NCBI RefSeq assembly: GCF_003254395.2
Contig: NC_037649.1
Span: 5,055,032 to 5,119,031, forward strand
DNA length: 64,000 nt
Direction: 5' to 3'
From: Apis mellifera
Taxonomy: Eukaryota > Arthropoda > Insecta > Hymenoptera > Apidae
Positions 1-13,900 of this stretch are shown piece after piece. Positions within the stretch are counted from its first letter, which is position 1; every line of letters begins with the position of its first letter. The position numbers and the translations under genes were made by a program. The notes beneath the pieces are model-generated. The model had not been told where the DNA came from. It did no database searches and saw only the letters and a list, made by a program, of their open reading frames with translations.

Positions 1-2504
1 AATATATGCGTTTATAAAAGTTATTAGCGTTATGCGAATATTTTAGATTAAATGTGTAAAAAGGGGATTTGTATTTTAAAGTAATTTTAAGAAATAAGTT
101 TCGTTTAATTCGAAAAATTATTTTACGAATTTTATATTTTACAATATTATTAATTTATCCAATGATTTATTTATAATTCTTTCAGTCTATTTATTTGTTC
201 AATTTATCACTTGAAATTAGATGTTTAAATTAATATCCTGGCTACATTTTGACGAGACAGATTCGTCATACGTTCACGATCAAATTTAGCAAAATTGAAA
301 TCTATTAAACAATATACTGTAAGCATCTATAATATTGGAAGACTAATTTAAATTCTTTGTAAAATATTCTTTAAAACTATTATTATTTATTATCCCTCAT
401 TTTTCGTTAAATACTTTACTAAAAAGTATATAGAAAGAGAAAGAATTACTGAACAACAATACTTTTAACAAAATATTTGATCCACCTGAAAAATTTCTTC
501 AAATTAAATCTCTTCAACCTAATCCTAATAATTGGTCAATAATTTTCTATCGTCGGTAGGAATCTTCATGCTGTGCGGTCTCATCGAACTCGGCCATGCC
601 CACGAAAAGTATCACACAGACTTGGTGAAACCGTGGTCGAAACAATTCCCGGCATCAGATTTTACCAAGTAAAATCTCTCGAAGAAAAGAAAAGGAAAAA
701 AAGGGGAGGGGAAGGAATTCTTCCTCTCGAAGAAATTTATACCCGAGATATCCGCCACTTGGTGCCCGATCGTGCGGCCGGGCACAGAAGGTGAACTCGT
801 CTCGCCTTTGGGCATCGATCTCGAGAAGAAGCAAGCTTCTTCCCTTCTCGTATCTCTCCGCTTTCGTCTCCGCGCGGGCATTATCCAACGATCGACCACA
901 CCCGAGCCCTCGAGCGAAATCCGTCGTTGGAATCGCAAACGCGTACATCTTCCTCCGGAATTCTTCCTCTTTCGGCATCGCCACCTTCCTTCCTCCCACT
1001 CGTCCAACGGCTCCCTCTCCCTCTAGGAACGATCTCCTCGTTTCCCCGTGAGTTTTATTTTCTAACTCAGTGTGACGGGAAGAGATTTGCCCGGCAGGGG
1101 AGAAAAGAAAATGGAAAAATGTTTGAAAAATTTGATCGAACAGAACAGGTGATCGAATTCTCGATACAAAGTTTTTAGTAAGTTTATATTAATTTTATCG
1201 AAAGAAATAAGTTGAGTAATAATTGATTATTAATAATTCTTTTCATAATATAGTATAAACTATTTTTTTTTGATAATATATTATTTTTAATTATTCTAAA
1301 AATATCTTTCTTTCTTCTTCATAATAATTCTAATATTACTTGATAAATTTCTTGACGAGTGTTGTTCAATCTTTATCTATTTTTAAGGACTAATTGGTTC
1401 AATTATTACATTTCCTTATGTTTCAATTTTGATGAGAAGTTTCTAGAACAATTACGTATCGTTGAGCACTTTATATACACACTAATAGATAGATCGCAAA
1501 GTAACATAAAAAGTAAAGCTTCAATTTAGAAGAGAAAATCGAGACGTCCAAATTCCCTTTAGAGAAACACCTTAAAAATTTAACTTTTCCCTCCCATAAT
1601 TTAATTTCATCAATGTCCGTGATTCGTCGAAAGTCAGCCCATTTGCCCCGCAATATTCCATACAAGTCGAGCGAATTCCCAGAAGCGATACCCGTGGCAT
1701 CGAGCTTTCTCTCCCAATCGTCGATTCGGGCGCATCACGTAGCAAAAACTGTTCAGGATTGGCGCGTAAAACGATTATCGATCCTCTAAAGGACAATTCA
1801 ACCGTTCCACCCGCTTAGGGACGAGCCGGGGCCGCTTAGACTCACGTACTTAGCGAGAGACGCGGCAGAGAAACAGGAAGAGAAAAAGAAAGATAGAGAG
1901 AGAGAGAGAGAGTGTAGGCAAAAAGCCGTTTCACGGCGAAAAATCCGTGAAGCGGCGCACTCTCGAGTCGGCGCCTATAACCAGCCAAGGAGAGAAGCCA
2001 AGGGAAAAGAGAGCTCGTTATCTTTTCTTTGAAGGGGGCTGCGTTAAACAGCGCCTCTACATAATTGAATGGCCGAGCCTATTCAGGACCAAGGATCGGA
2101 TCATCGGTGCTTTTTGCCCCGTTTCTGCCTCCGCGCCCGTAGGGCCCCGGATCTTTTCCTGCCGGCCTCTTTCTCCCAACGTTTCGCCACGGGATCAAGA
2201 GGAAATAGCATAATACCGCGTTTATACACGCTCGCCTGTCCGACTGTTGGATGGATCTAACGAATGGATACGTCAGATTTGTAAATATTTGACAGCCCGG
2301 GGAATGAATCGATTCGTGTTCGACAAGGGGATAAGGGAACGTTGTTGCGTGCGGTTTTAGCATAAGAAAGTTTTGATAACTTTCTTTATCGATTGATAAG
2401 AGATCGATGATGAAATGTTGCATACGCGTTTGAAGAAGTTTGAAGAAATTTAAAGAAGGAAACTTTGATATAGCTGTGTTGTTTCTTTCTTCTATGTACT
2501 TGGT
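1..2504. other. Non-coding upstream flank with two CpG-rich patches
   Basis: AT-rich sequence with CpG-rich patches at about 545-1100 and 1640-2260. Short frames occur on both strands in the patches, but they overlap one another and show no family motif. A (GA)n run is at 1894-1912. No exon, RNA gene or mobile element could be supported. It may be upstream intergenic DNA or part of a long 5' UTR intron of ko. Confidence 0.5.
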
Positions 2505-3100
2505 GAATATTTAGGGATACCTAGATAATCCACGTAGATTTTATACGTGAAATCATTAGTTTAAATATATCCAGTGCATTTCTTTTTTTTTTGGATCTTT
2601 AGATATTTAATTTGTTCTTAACGAAATATCTAGGGACATCTAGATAGTTTGTGCAATTTAATGAATTATTAATTTATTAATTAATTTACTGATTCGTTAG
2701 TTGAAATACGTTAAGAATGATCTATTAATAAATTAGATTATAGAAACAAACTATATTTCTAGGTATAATTTGTTTTTATATACACTCGACAAAATATCTA
2801 GGGATACCTAGATAATTCACGTAGATTTTATACGTGAAATCATTAGTTTAAATATATCGAGTGCATTTCTTTTTTTTTGGATCTTTAGATATTTAATTTG
2901 TTCTTAACGAAATATCTAGGGACATCTAGATAGTTTGCGCAATTTAACGAATTATTAATTTATTAATTAATTTACTGATTCGTTAGTTGAAATACGTTAA
3001 GAATGATCTATTAATAAGTTAGATTATAGAAACAAACTGTATTTCTAGGTGTAATTTGTTTTTATATACACTCGACAAAATATCTAGGGATACCTAGGCG
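2505..3100. repeat. Two-copy tandem duplication, unit about 286 bp
   Basis: The unit beginning GGGATACCTAGATAAT at 2514 recurs at 2801 (287 bp later), and the start of a third copy appears at 3087 before the sequence becomes unique. The two full copies differ at only a few bases, so the duplication looks recent. Each boundary carries the palindrome TATCTAGGGATACCTAGATA (2795-2814; degenerate at 2508 and 3081), and a related palindrome lies mid-unit (2627-2646 and 2913-2932). No coding potential was seen. Confidence 0.9.
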
Positions 3101-6100
3101 ATCGTTTAACGATATCATTATGCACAGTAAATAAATACATCCGAGGTACGGATCTAATCTAAGGATTTTATCTTGTCCTTTTCCAAGAGGTCAGTCAGAG
3201 AGACCGTGTGAAAAACATTCTACACCAACGCTTCGAAGAAAACGCTTCAAATCAAAGAGGCAATACTTGTTCATTTATCTCAACAACGAGACCTCGCTTC
3301 GACCGTCACTCATCCCACACATCAGACGTGTCAAGGTGGATCGATCTTCGAGTTCCTGAAGACCGAACGGAAGTCGTTAAAGATTCAATACTATCTCCTC
3401 GCGCGCTCTCTCGTATCTCCTAAATAGCCAACAGCCAACTTCTCGATGCCGTGGGAAAGACAAGCAAACACTCCTTTAACAGGAAGCACTATGTCCAACG
3501 TTTATAATGCAGAAACGATATATACGCAAATCGGAATCCCAATTACTCAATGAAAAAGCCTGTCATCGTCGTCCAAACAAGTCACATCCCAGTGAAAGTT
3601 ATCATAAAGTATCATGTACACGTTTACACATAGTATAAATTACGATTTAAACCAATTTCCGTTTTGACACACGTCAACGAGTTCTTTTCGAAAATCGACG
3701 ACAGATTCGAATCACAATTCAACAAAATTCACAAGCCTTTCGAAACCTTCGCGTTCGAAAGTTTTAATAATTTCTTACGCGAAAAAGAATCCTTTATTCC
3801 TTCAACTTTCGAAACTTCTCATTTATTCACGTTATTATCTACTCGGCTTGATTCTCAAGATTCCTAAAACTTTTCAAACAGCGTTTCGATTCTCGACCGA
3901 TCGATATATCAGGAACCGATCTATCTCAGGATTGTTGGAACGAAGGAGACACGATTGCAAATCGTTTTCACCGGATCTTTTCTCTCGATCCTCTATATAT
4001 ATATATATATATACGTGTATGTACACAGCCTGCTCGAAGCTAATCTTCGTCTCGTCGGCCAGTTTCCTCGCCGGTTCCTTCTCTCCACGTGCGTGTACAC
4101 GATGCTGGCACGGCTATAAGGTTACAGGAGAGGCCAACCGCACGTCAGACGAGAGTCAACTAGTAGAAATCTCGTCGACGAATATTACACGGCGGGCGTT
4201 AATCGCGCTCGACGGGCGTGAAGCAGCCGCGTTAAGGAGGGAAATCGCTCGAGAGTCCAACCATTCTATTTCGCTTTCCTCCTCGCCCGCTTTTCCTTCG
4301 TTCATCGCCCTTTCGTCGTCTCTTTGTCCACTAAACTTTTTGGAAACTTATTGATTTCCGTTAAATCGGTTAAAATCTTCTTCTTGCGTATTACATTAAT
4401 TTTTATTATCGTTGAGTATAAATTTAGGATAGAATCGTAATCGTTAAACGACGTTTCATTTAAAATAAAACTCATAAATATCTAAAATTGTATGCGAATT
4501 GTAATGGTTGTGTATACAAACGTGAAGCATATTTTGAGTTTACTCGAGTATTATTCCGTTTGTTCGTATAAGATATCCTCTTCCAGAACAAACATTTGGC
4601 AAGGCTTTCTCCTCCATTCTAGGCTCCACAACTAGTGTTATTCCAACTCGCGAACTCAATCATGCGGCATGTGTCGAGGGAATCCGGATTCTTTCAACTC
4701 CAATTTATCATATTACGCGTTACTCGTTCCAAAAGTGTTGAACTTGGGGAGGGAAAGGGGGAAGGAGCCGGTAGATGGAACGTTTCACGAAGTAGAAACT
4801 GGTTGTCATTTGACATTTTGCAAGCCTGGATAAAATTCTGTTCTTTCCTAACTGTTCAACTTTTCTGGAACGTACGGGACATCCATCACATTGATCAAAA
4901 TTATTGTCGATTCACGGTTATCTCTGTTCTCGCCACTTCCTCCCTCAAAATATTTCGAGTTTACTGTTCCATTGCTCTTTTTATCAAATGCAATTGATCT
5001 CGACGATTGAATTTTTGTTATTTAAAAGAAAGGAATGTTTTAATTTGATGAAAATTTAATATTGAGAAACGTTATAACTGCCATTTTATATATATTATAA
5101 TATAAATTATATAATTAAAATTAATATCGAAAAATCATTAGTTAAAACTTGGATCAAAATAATTTTTCTACATAAATTGTTTAGTATTTCATAATCCATC
5201 TCTGTATGAAATTAAAGTTGACGTTAAACTATAATCTCTTACGTATCTATTTAAAGAAAAACTGTTATATTGTATAACATATCTCCTTATCTTTCTCAAA
5301 AGATATTTCATCGTATTTATATAGAAAGCAGACACGTAGACTGTTATAATATTTCATGGAATATGTCATTTGTACGAACCATTCCCATTTTTTTTTCCCT
5401 GTTTTAAATATAATTTCGAATGAAATAGGAAAAAAAGATCTGACTAAACATATATGAAATGGAATAATTGCGAATCTCTTGTTATCCTTGCATCGTGAAA
5501 CGAAGACGGATAATAATGGACACACAGTTAAAAGGCTTAAGTCGATTAAGTGAAATTTTATCTTTCCTTCGAACGATACAACGAACAATATTCCCGATCG
5601 AGAAACACGGTTCTTCAATTTTCGAAGCGATATTTTCAACGAGGAATTTCGAGATAAAACGAGAATATTAAAAATAATACAAGGACCTGTGCATCGGCCT
5701 TTGTGCAACGGGTGAAAGAGGCCGGTTCAACCGCCGGAGAAAGGCTTCTTGTCTGTCCTTGCCTGCGCGAAGAACGAACCTAAAGAAGAAGAAGAAGAAG
5801 AAGGAAAAAAAGCAAAAGCAAGAGTGATTTTAACCGAGAAACTCGCGTGTTCCGCGTCTATCAAGGTCTCCTCCTCCTTCGAGTGTAATGGAACGACAAT
5901 CTAACGACAACTTAACACGATCAAGAACGCGACATCTAGAATCTCTTGGAGAAAAAGGAAGGAAGAGAGATAAAGAAACGAACAATGGAAAGAATTATAA
6001 ATAGAATTCGCAATTCCAACGTTGGATTCGTTTCAACGAGCGTTTCTTTTTCTTTTTCTTTCCTATTTTTTTTTCTCTTTCCTTTCCAATCGACCGTACA

Positions 6101-6146
6101 TTAGTAATTTAATTACTCCGATTTACTTCGAGTCTCCAAGCGTGTA

Positions 6147-6164
6147 TGTGTGTGTGTGTGTGTG
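6147..6164. repeat. (GT)n microsatellite
   Basis: An uninterrupted TG/GT run preceded by GTGTATG. It lies in non-coding DNA. Confidence 0.95.
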
Positions 6165-9100
6165 CTGGGTTGGTTTCATATGGCAATTTTTTTCTTTTCC
6201 TTTCCCCTCTTTCGAACTGCACCGATTCGTCTCACCTGCGCCACGGCACGAAACACGTATCGTTTTCAAACGATAAATTCTCCTCGCTCGAGAATTGCGC
6301 TGCAACGAAAACTCTCGATCCAGAGTTTATTGTATATGTTTATCGGGCTAATTATTATGGGAATGTTGTTACGTTGGATCGGTTAAATTATGAGTCATTT
6401 GTGGGAATATTTGAAAGGTTCTTTTGTCACGTGCAAATTTACAAGTTACTCTCGTTGATAACCGAGAATGGAAATGATTGGAGTAGTAAAAAATATTGAA
6501 ATTTAATTTTTGCTGAGTATTCCTTTCTTATTACGAAATAACCGACAATTTTTTATTCAGGATCTTAAACGAAGATCCTCAAAAATATCTATCTATTGAT
6601 CACATCAGTGTTATAAATTTAAAAGAAATTCTTGAGAACTATTTACTATACATTTGCATCAAAATAGTTTAAAAATCAATCCATCGCAAAAAGCTAGCCA
6701 ATTAAATTAATTCAACTTGCACAAATTTCGAAAGTTTCGTTCCTTTTCAAACAATGTACGAAAATTAAATAGCCACTGAAAATTTCGAATTTCATCAAAA
6801 TTGGCAAGGAGACAGATGATCCCCCAAAACGTGTACAATTCTCACGCGTGTCGACGAGCTGCCAATTCCCCCTCCCCGTGTTTAATAACGATCGGAATCG
6901 AGCACGCGTTTCGATTATTTTCTCTCTCTCTCCAAAGAGACAAGCTCTATAAATTTCATCCACGAGGACAATCCACGATAAATCATTTTCCAACGGCAGC
7001 CGAACAACTAACGGTAATTGGTCTAGTCGATGCATAACCACCACTGCTATCTGGCCCTGATACCCTCGCCTCGATACATGCACCGATATTAAACCGACTC
7101 CCTTTCTCCCCTCCGTTGCTCGATATCTCGAAGAGGATAAGAGGCACCACCCGTTTCCCTCCCACGGATACACTTTCTTCCGTGAAAAGCAACGAGGAAA
7201 AACTCTTTCTCTCTCTCTATCTCGTCTTTTCTACACGTTTATTACGAGCGTTCATGGAACAATAGAGTGTAAGCATTGATCGAGGCCGCGATTTTCTCCG
7301 TGCTGGGATAAATTTAGTAAATTACGGGTACTAATTTCAAGCATCGGGTAATATCCATCGATTAATTATCTTCGTCGGCGGTGATTTTAATGGATAAGAG
7401 TTTGGGAAAGGAAACTAGGATTATTAGAAGGCTGTAGGATTACTGGCTTGCGAAATTTAAAGGAAAAATTCCTATCGGATTGATTCGGTTTTTCTTTTTA
7501 CAATCGAGAGTTCGAAAAGGAGAATTTTGAAAGAATTTTAGATTAGATTCTTGTTTGAAAGAATGTCGAAAGTGACAATTAGTGATAACAAGTTGAGGAT
7601 GTTTTTCTTTTTTTTTAACTCCTCTGATGGAGTGAAACGTGGAGGATAAGAGTGTGGGGAGATGTGTAATGGAAAACGTGTGTTCCACGAACAACGATGG
7701 GCAAGTTCGGTTGTTTTAGGATTAAGATCGATCGATCGTGAAATTACCGGTTAAACAAGCTTGTACGTGTTTCAAACTCGTGAAATGGAGTTGGTAAATG
7801 TAGATAGAGATAGATAAATCGTAAACGTACACTCGGGATCATAAATATGTTATGTGTTTACGCGAACGATTGATACGTACGAAATTAATTATCGATATGA
7901 CACTGATAATATGATAACGAATAGTGAAAAAACATCGGGAAAATTGTTGTTTATACAAGTTTTATATTTAAATATTAATAATCACACGAAAGGTACCTTT
8001 CACACTTGATTTTCGCATTCGATATTGACGAGATGAAGATGGAAAAATGGATCATTGATAAAATAAAATTCACAATTCTTAATCCCTCGCGATTAAACGT
8101 TAGAGATCCAAAGTGTTTATGGACGAGAGTGTACAAGATGGGAGCCCTTAATCGCGAGGTGGCGGTGAAAATCAAATTTCAAGAGGAAGGAACCAACGAG
8201 ATCACGCTCAGGGAATAATTACCCTCGGACGGAGTAATTTGCATACCGAGCCACGAGTTTGCGCACGAGCACAGGTCGTAAATTGAACTGTACACAGTTA
8301 TAACTCTGATCTATCGGTGAAACCTGGCGAAACGATGTCTAAAATAGGCTGCAACGTGCATAAATTTCATCCGAGAGACGATCTCGATACGGCGTCCTCC
8401 ATCGATTCCTCTCCTCCTGGCGCGCAATCTCTTTTACGCCTCCACGCACTGTTCGCGTTCGATTCAACGCACTTTCCATAGGCGGTAACCATTTATAGAC
8501 GAAAGGACACCCGACCCCCATATTTTTCAGCCACGTCAATGGGAGAGATAGTCATCCGAGCGACCGGTCTCATTGCCGATTTATCCACGGATTGGATTAA
8601 CGGATGGATACGACAATCTCGGTGTTTCTTTAAGGACTCTTGTCGGGGGAATATATTTATACGTATAATTACGATCCGCGTCCATCATTCCCTTTCCCAT
8701 AAATGGAGGACACGTGCAATCCAATTCGTGTTCTACACATCGTATTATCGATTTAGACACAAGTTTACTCTCGATCCACTTAAAATAGTGATAAGATTGA
8801 GTTTTCACGTGCCTCTCATCTTCCTTTTAAAATTAATATATATGTAGAGAAATTAAAAATAAAATTATTAGATACAAGAAACGATCTATCTTCAATTCTC
8901 TCAAATCTATATATCTAAAAAAAATAAATATTAATGATTTATAATCAATTAATAATAAAAAATTAAACTTTATTGAATTAAATGAATAAATATTTCACTC
9001 AAAAAAAATTTCTTTATTTAAACATAAAAAATATTATTGAAAAACTAAATCCAGATAATAAAACTAATATTTTAATAATAATTTAAAATATCATTGATTC

Positions 9101-10883
9101 CACAAATCAATATTTTTAATTAAACTATTTAAATTTAATTTAATTTTTTGTGTTATTTATTATAAATAAAATAAAGTTTCAAAAACGTTAAATTTAGAGG
9201 AATTCAATGTATTAATAATACAAAATATTCAACTAAAACCCCATTTTTAATTTTAAATCTTAAAGAGATTTTTCCACGATTAATAAGAGTGGATCATCCT
9301 CTTCCTTATATAAATTTATATCGTTTGAAAATTTTTCAATTTACATCCAAAGCCTCGAAATGAATGTGTAGCATAAGTTTGAAACACCTGGAGATAGAAA
9401 ACGACACGAGGCAATTACCAGGAATACGAATTCGCCGATGCTAATCGAACCTATTGATCATTCCTCCCCACGATCTCCGCGCGATCACGTATCGTACGTC
9501 AGTTTCTGGACGTGTACACGAGGCGCGTGCTATCCTCCTCGACGAGGAGGTCGATGTGAGGTGGAAAGTGAAAATCCGCCGACTCCTGTTTCCATCTCTC
9601 GAGCACGGACGGGTGTACGAAATGACGAATATCGATAATGATCCACGCGACCGTAATTAGCCCCATGGATCGATTAATCGGCCGAGAAACCGGAGGGAAC
9701 CTCGATTAATAATATAAGGCTCGATGGATTCGAAAAATTTGACGACCCTCCAAGCTCTCTTTCTCTATCATCATCACACGGTTGATGCTTTCGAGGCGTG
9801 TATCACCTTCTTTTCCTTTTTCTTTTCGAACGAAATTATTATTAGATTAACGGGTTTATTTGTTTCGTTTTCGTTATGATTTTTGTTGGAGAACAGGTAT
9901 TATACACTATCGATCGTCTCCGCCGTGGAAAATTATTATGATACGACGTCGAGAAGGGGAAGCTCGTAGATTTCCATTCGAGGAGACACTCGAGCGAAGC
10001 AATCGAGCTCGCGTTGGATGCACTTTCTTCCGCGTCTTAATTTGTCTGCGGGTGCCGGGACTAATCTGTCTGTGTCATTCGAGATTTCTACGAGAGTCGG
10101 ATCGAGGTGGAAACGTGTTATGTTGGTTTTATGTAGAGTTGGTTTATTCGATTCCTCCGATAGGATAAATAATTTTACGCCGCCGTTTGATAAATTCATC
10201 TCGCGAAAGTCTACGAGATATATATATATATATATATATTTGACTTCAAGTTGAATGGAGATTTAATTGCGAGGAGCACGTAAGTGGAATCGTTCTCGCG
10301 TGTAGAAATATTTTCTATACTTTTGTCGTTGAACGTTCCGCCAGAGAGAAACTTTAATTCGACTTGAAAAATCTTATTATAATTTAAGAGTGAATGGCAA
10401 AATTATCAACATACGTAATAAAAATTTATTGCCAGGCTGCACAATAATTTTAAACGGGATTTAAATTTTAAACGGAATAATAATAACTTCAATAACCCGA
10501 TACTGGAATATATTATAATAAATTAAATATTCCGTTGATTGATCTTTGATATTCACTGGCCATTTAAATATGCAAATTTTCATATTTTTTTTTCCAAATA
10601 CTTATCCACAATCTTTCTTCGCGTCATCCAGCAATATTTGAATATTGAATATAGAATAACAATTGTCACGATGATCTATAACGATACGATGCAACAGAAA
10701 TCGAGATACTTTTAAAATAAAATTATCTTCCAAATTGAAATATTATTAATAACAATCGGTTTGGTTAGCCATCATCATCGTCAAGGATCAGCTCGTTACG
10801 TCCAATGCAATTTATCCTGCCAGCTAGTGTTACTCTCCTGACAACCGGTAGTCACACTCCACTGCAGTTGACATCCTTTGCCG

Positions 10884-10885
<2 letters not shown>

Positions 10886-10938
<53 letters not shown>
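10886..10938. repeat. (TA)n microsatellite, 53 bp
   Basis: An uninterrupted TA run, the longest simple repeat in the window, in upstream non-coding DNA. It is likely polymorphic. Confidence 0.97.
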
Positions 10939-10940
<2 letters not shown>

Positions 10941-13900
10941 TTATTCATATTCCTCGATTTACGTTTCGTTCGTTAGAAGAATCTGATCCCCACGATGACA
11001 TTTTCCACCCCGGGAGTCGGCCATGTAAAATCGAATCGGCCGGAATCCGCGTTTCCTTCGCGCACCATTTACCTCGCTAACGACACGCCAATTCCTTCGT
11101 TTTCTAATCCGTTCCCTCCCATCGATCTCGCCTCTCGTCTAAATTTCGAGAAATCGCTTCTCCGTATAAATAAGATACTTTTACAGCGTGGAAATTAATT
11201 TCAATATCACGTATCAGGAATTCGTTACCACGAAAATAAATTCGATGATTGTCGTTTTCATTATTCGTATCGGAAAAAGATAAATCGAAAAGGCAATTTT
11301 ATCAATTTCGTCGATCCTTTCAATCGAGATTTGTTTAAAAAAAGAAAGAAAGAAAGAAATTATTCTGTTGGGCCAATATTGGAAAGAGGTAGTTTCATGC
11401 TAGTAGCCAGACAATTAGTGCCTAACATAGTGGCGTGTATTAACGGCAATTTATAATGCGCCACGGTAGTACCGCTACGTTTGCCTATCGCTGATCGAGA
11501 CCCAGTTCCATAAGTCGATGCATTAACGGCCGAATTCGTTTCGAGATACACGCGATGGATAGGATACGATAAAATTATTTGGAAAGTCCGCGATTTCGTA
11601 TTTAAAATCTCTCGAAGTGACATCCGCTTTATTTTGAAAATTCCATCCGACGATGTTGTTTGAATTGAACGATATGTAAGAGTGTAATAATATAATCAAT
11701 ATTTTCGGTAGAAACAAATTGTTATTTTCAACAAAAAGTTTTCAAAATCCGCAATGAAATCCTCCTCGACACTGTCGATTTCAGCGAAGAAAATTCATAA
11801 AGATATACGCACCAGGATATACATTCCAAGATCGAATCTTATACAACGTCGTTACTTCAATAACGTCCAACTTACGGTGCAATTTATAATACTCGGAGGC
11901 CGCATTATACACGGAGTGAACCATGCACCTAGCGGCTCCAACAGCAATTGACATCCTTTGGTTAAACGTTCCTATCGGCGTCATCCTCCTCGTCCACCGT
12001 TTTACCGTTGCTTACGTCATTATGATAATATAAAGCCGCGATATACATCTCCTCTCCTCGATTTTTCCAACAGAATTCTCGAATAATAATCTTGAAATTC
12101 CTTGGATGAGAGGAGAAATGAAATGGAAACGAACTGGACCATTTCGGAATGTTTTTAATTTATAAATGAAAGGATGTACAATGCAATAAATCACGTTGCG
12201 GAGGATAAAAAAGTTTGACCGTGTCATCTTCATTGATAGTTGGTACAAAGGCACAAAAAACGATAATTGGTGTCGACTTTTTTACAATGATAGCTTTTTG
12301 TAAACGTTTCGTAAACAGGCTCGAATAGTCCAGCGATACTTTAATCACATATACACGAAACATCCTTTTTTTTCTCCCTGTAACAATTATATAATCTTTT
12401 AAACAATGGATCGAACTGATAGATTCTTGTTTATTGTACTTAAGATTTAATTGTTATTCATATGGATTAATTTTATTAACTTTGTGGATTTTTGGGTTAA
12501 TTTTTATTTCATTAAATGATAACAGATTAAATTGTTTATTAATAAATTTATTATTATTTTATTTATTTTATAAATTTGGTTTATTATTAATTTTTTATTT
12601 AGTTGTAAAATGAGAGTATAGTGAAAATCGTTGATTATCAGGATTTTATTTAATATTTTATACAATAATTTTTTCTTTACCAATATTATATATCATTTAT
12701 TATATTTATTGAATTGATTGTAGATTAAATTTTATATTAATAGATCGAATTATTGTTTGTCGGCACTTTTCAGAGATCAATCAACGATCATCATCGATCA
12801 TTTTGAAGTAAGATCTTTAATTCTTCGATCATATTCCAAAATTATTTGCAATAATTTTCTCTAGTAAAAATATCATCCGTGAAATTATCCTAACCCATTA
12901 GCGGAGCAACGCGAACACCTTCGAACCAGAGAATTTCCGCTAATCGTTCGCGGGTCCACGCAAATGATTCGAGGCCTTCGAGAGCAGAAATACGCGAATC
13001 TTTCTTTGCGATTCGTCTGCGTGTGCGTCGAAAACGGAAATCAAATATCCAGAAGGGGATTCGAGGACAATTTAAATGATAATTCATAGTGGCGGGCGTA
13101 GCTCGATTTTGTAATTATCGGGTTGGCGTGTTTAATGGGCTGCCACCAAGCTTTCCCATCGTGGGTATCGTTAACGAGGACCAACCACCGGTGCCACTGT
13201 TGCCCGCAAAAGCGTTAAGGATAAATAAAACAACAAATGAAATGAAAGTAAATGCATAATGCATGTAGTAAGAGTAATTTATAACTCGTGGTCTATTTCA
13301 GAGTTACAACTCTAAGGATCGTTTCTTCCTATTGGAAACAATTTAAGGAAATTATGGAGGACGATGAAACACCGAAAGGATGTTTCGAGAGAACATTATG
13401 ATAAACTCTTGACGGAATTTCGGGATTATTTTACGTTGAAATTTGTAAAATTTAATTTACGAGAGACAAGAAGAGTGAAGATAGATGAATTTAAATTTCG
13501 AATATCTTTTAAATATATTTCCAATGCAAGTGGATATATCATATTCTCTTGTGATGCAATATCTAACTACTTTGCTATAATTAAAATTGAAATATATATA
13601 TATAAAGATGGATTCATTTATTAAAAGTAACAGAAGCAAGATTGAAATTTCTTAATCATTTGAATCGAATCGTTTTATCTTATCTGTAATCGTTTAAAAC
13701 TTATGTTTAAACTTACACGAAACATCTTGTATACACGCTTGATACACAGATAATTTCATATCCCCTGCTTATAGTGGAGAAACTCGACGAGATAACGAAA
13801 GATCGTGGACGCGATTAAGAAACGAGACGAGAAACTTCAAAGCGATCGGTGGAGACGATGGAAAATTATCGATCGAAGGAAAAATTATATTATACATTTT

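Noticed and set aside
8840..9260. Very AT-rich stretch considered as another NUMT
   Set aside because: No ordered mitochondrial protein or rRNA motifs could be read on either strand; it is plain AT-rich DNA as far as I can see.
11360..11623. Minus-strand frame of 87 codons with less biased composition
   Set aside because: It reads smoothly but matches no family I know, lacks clear splice signals, and is not supported by neighbouring exons.
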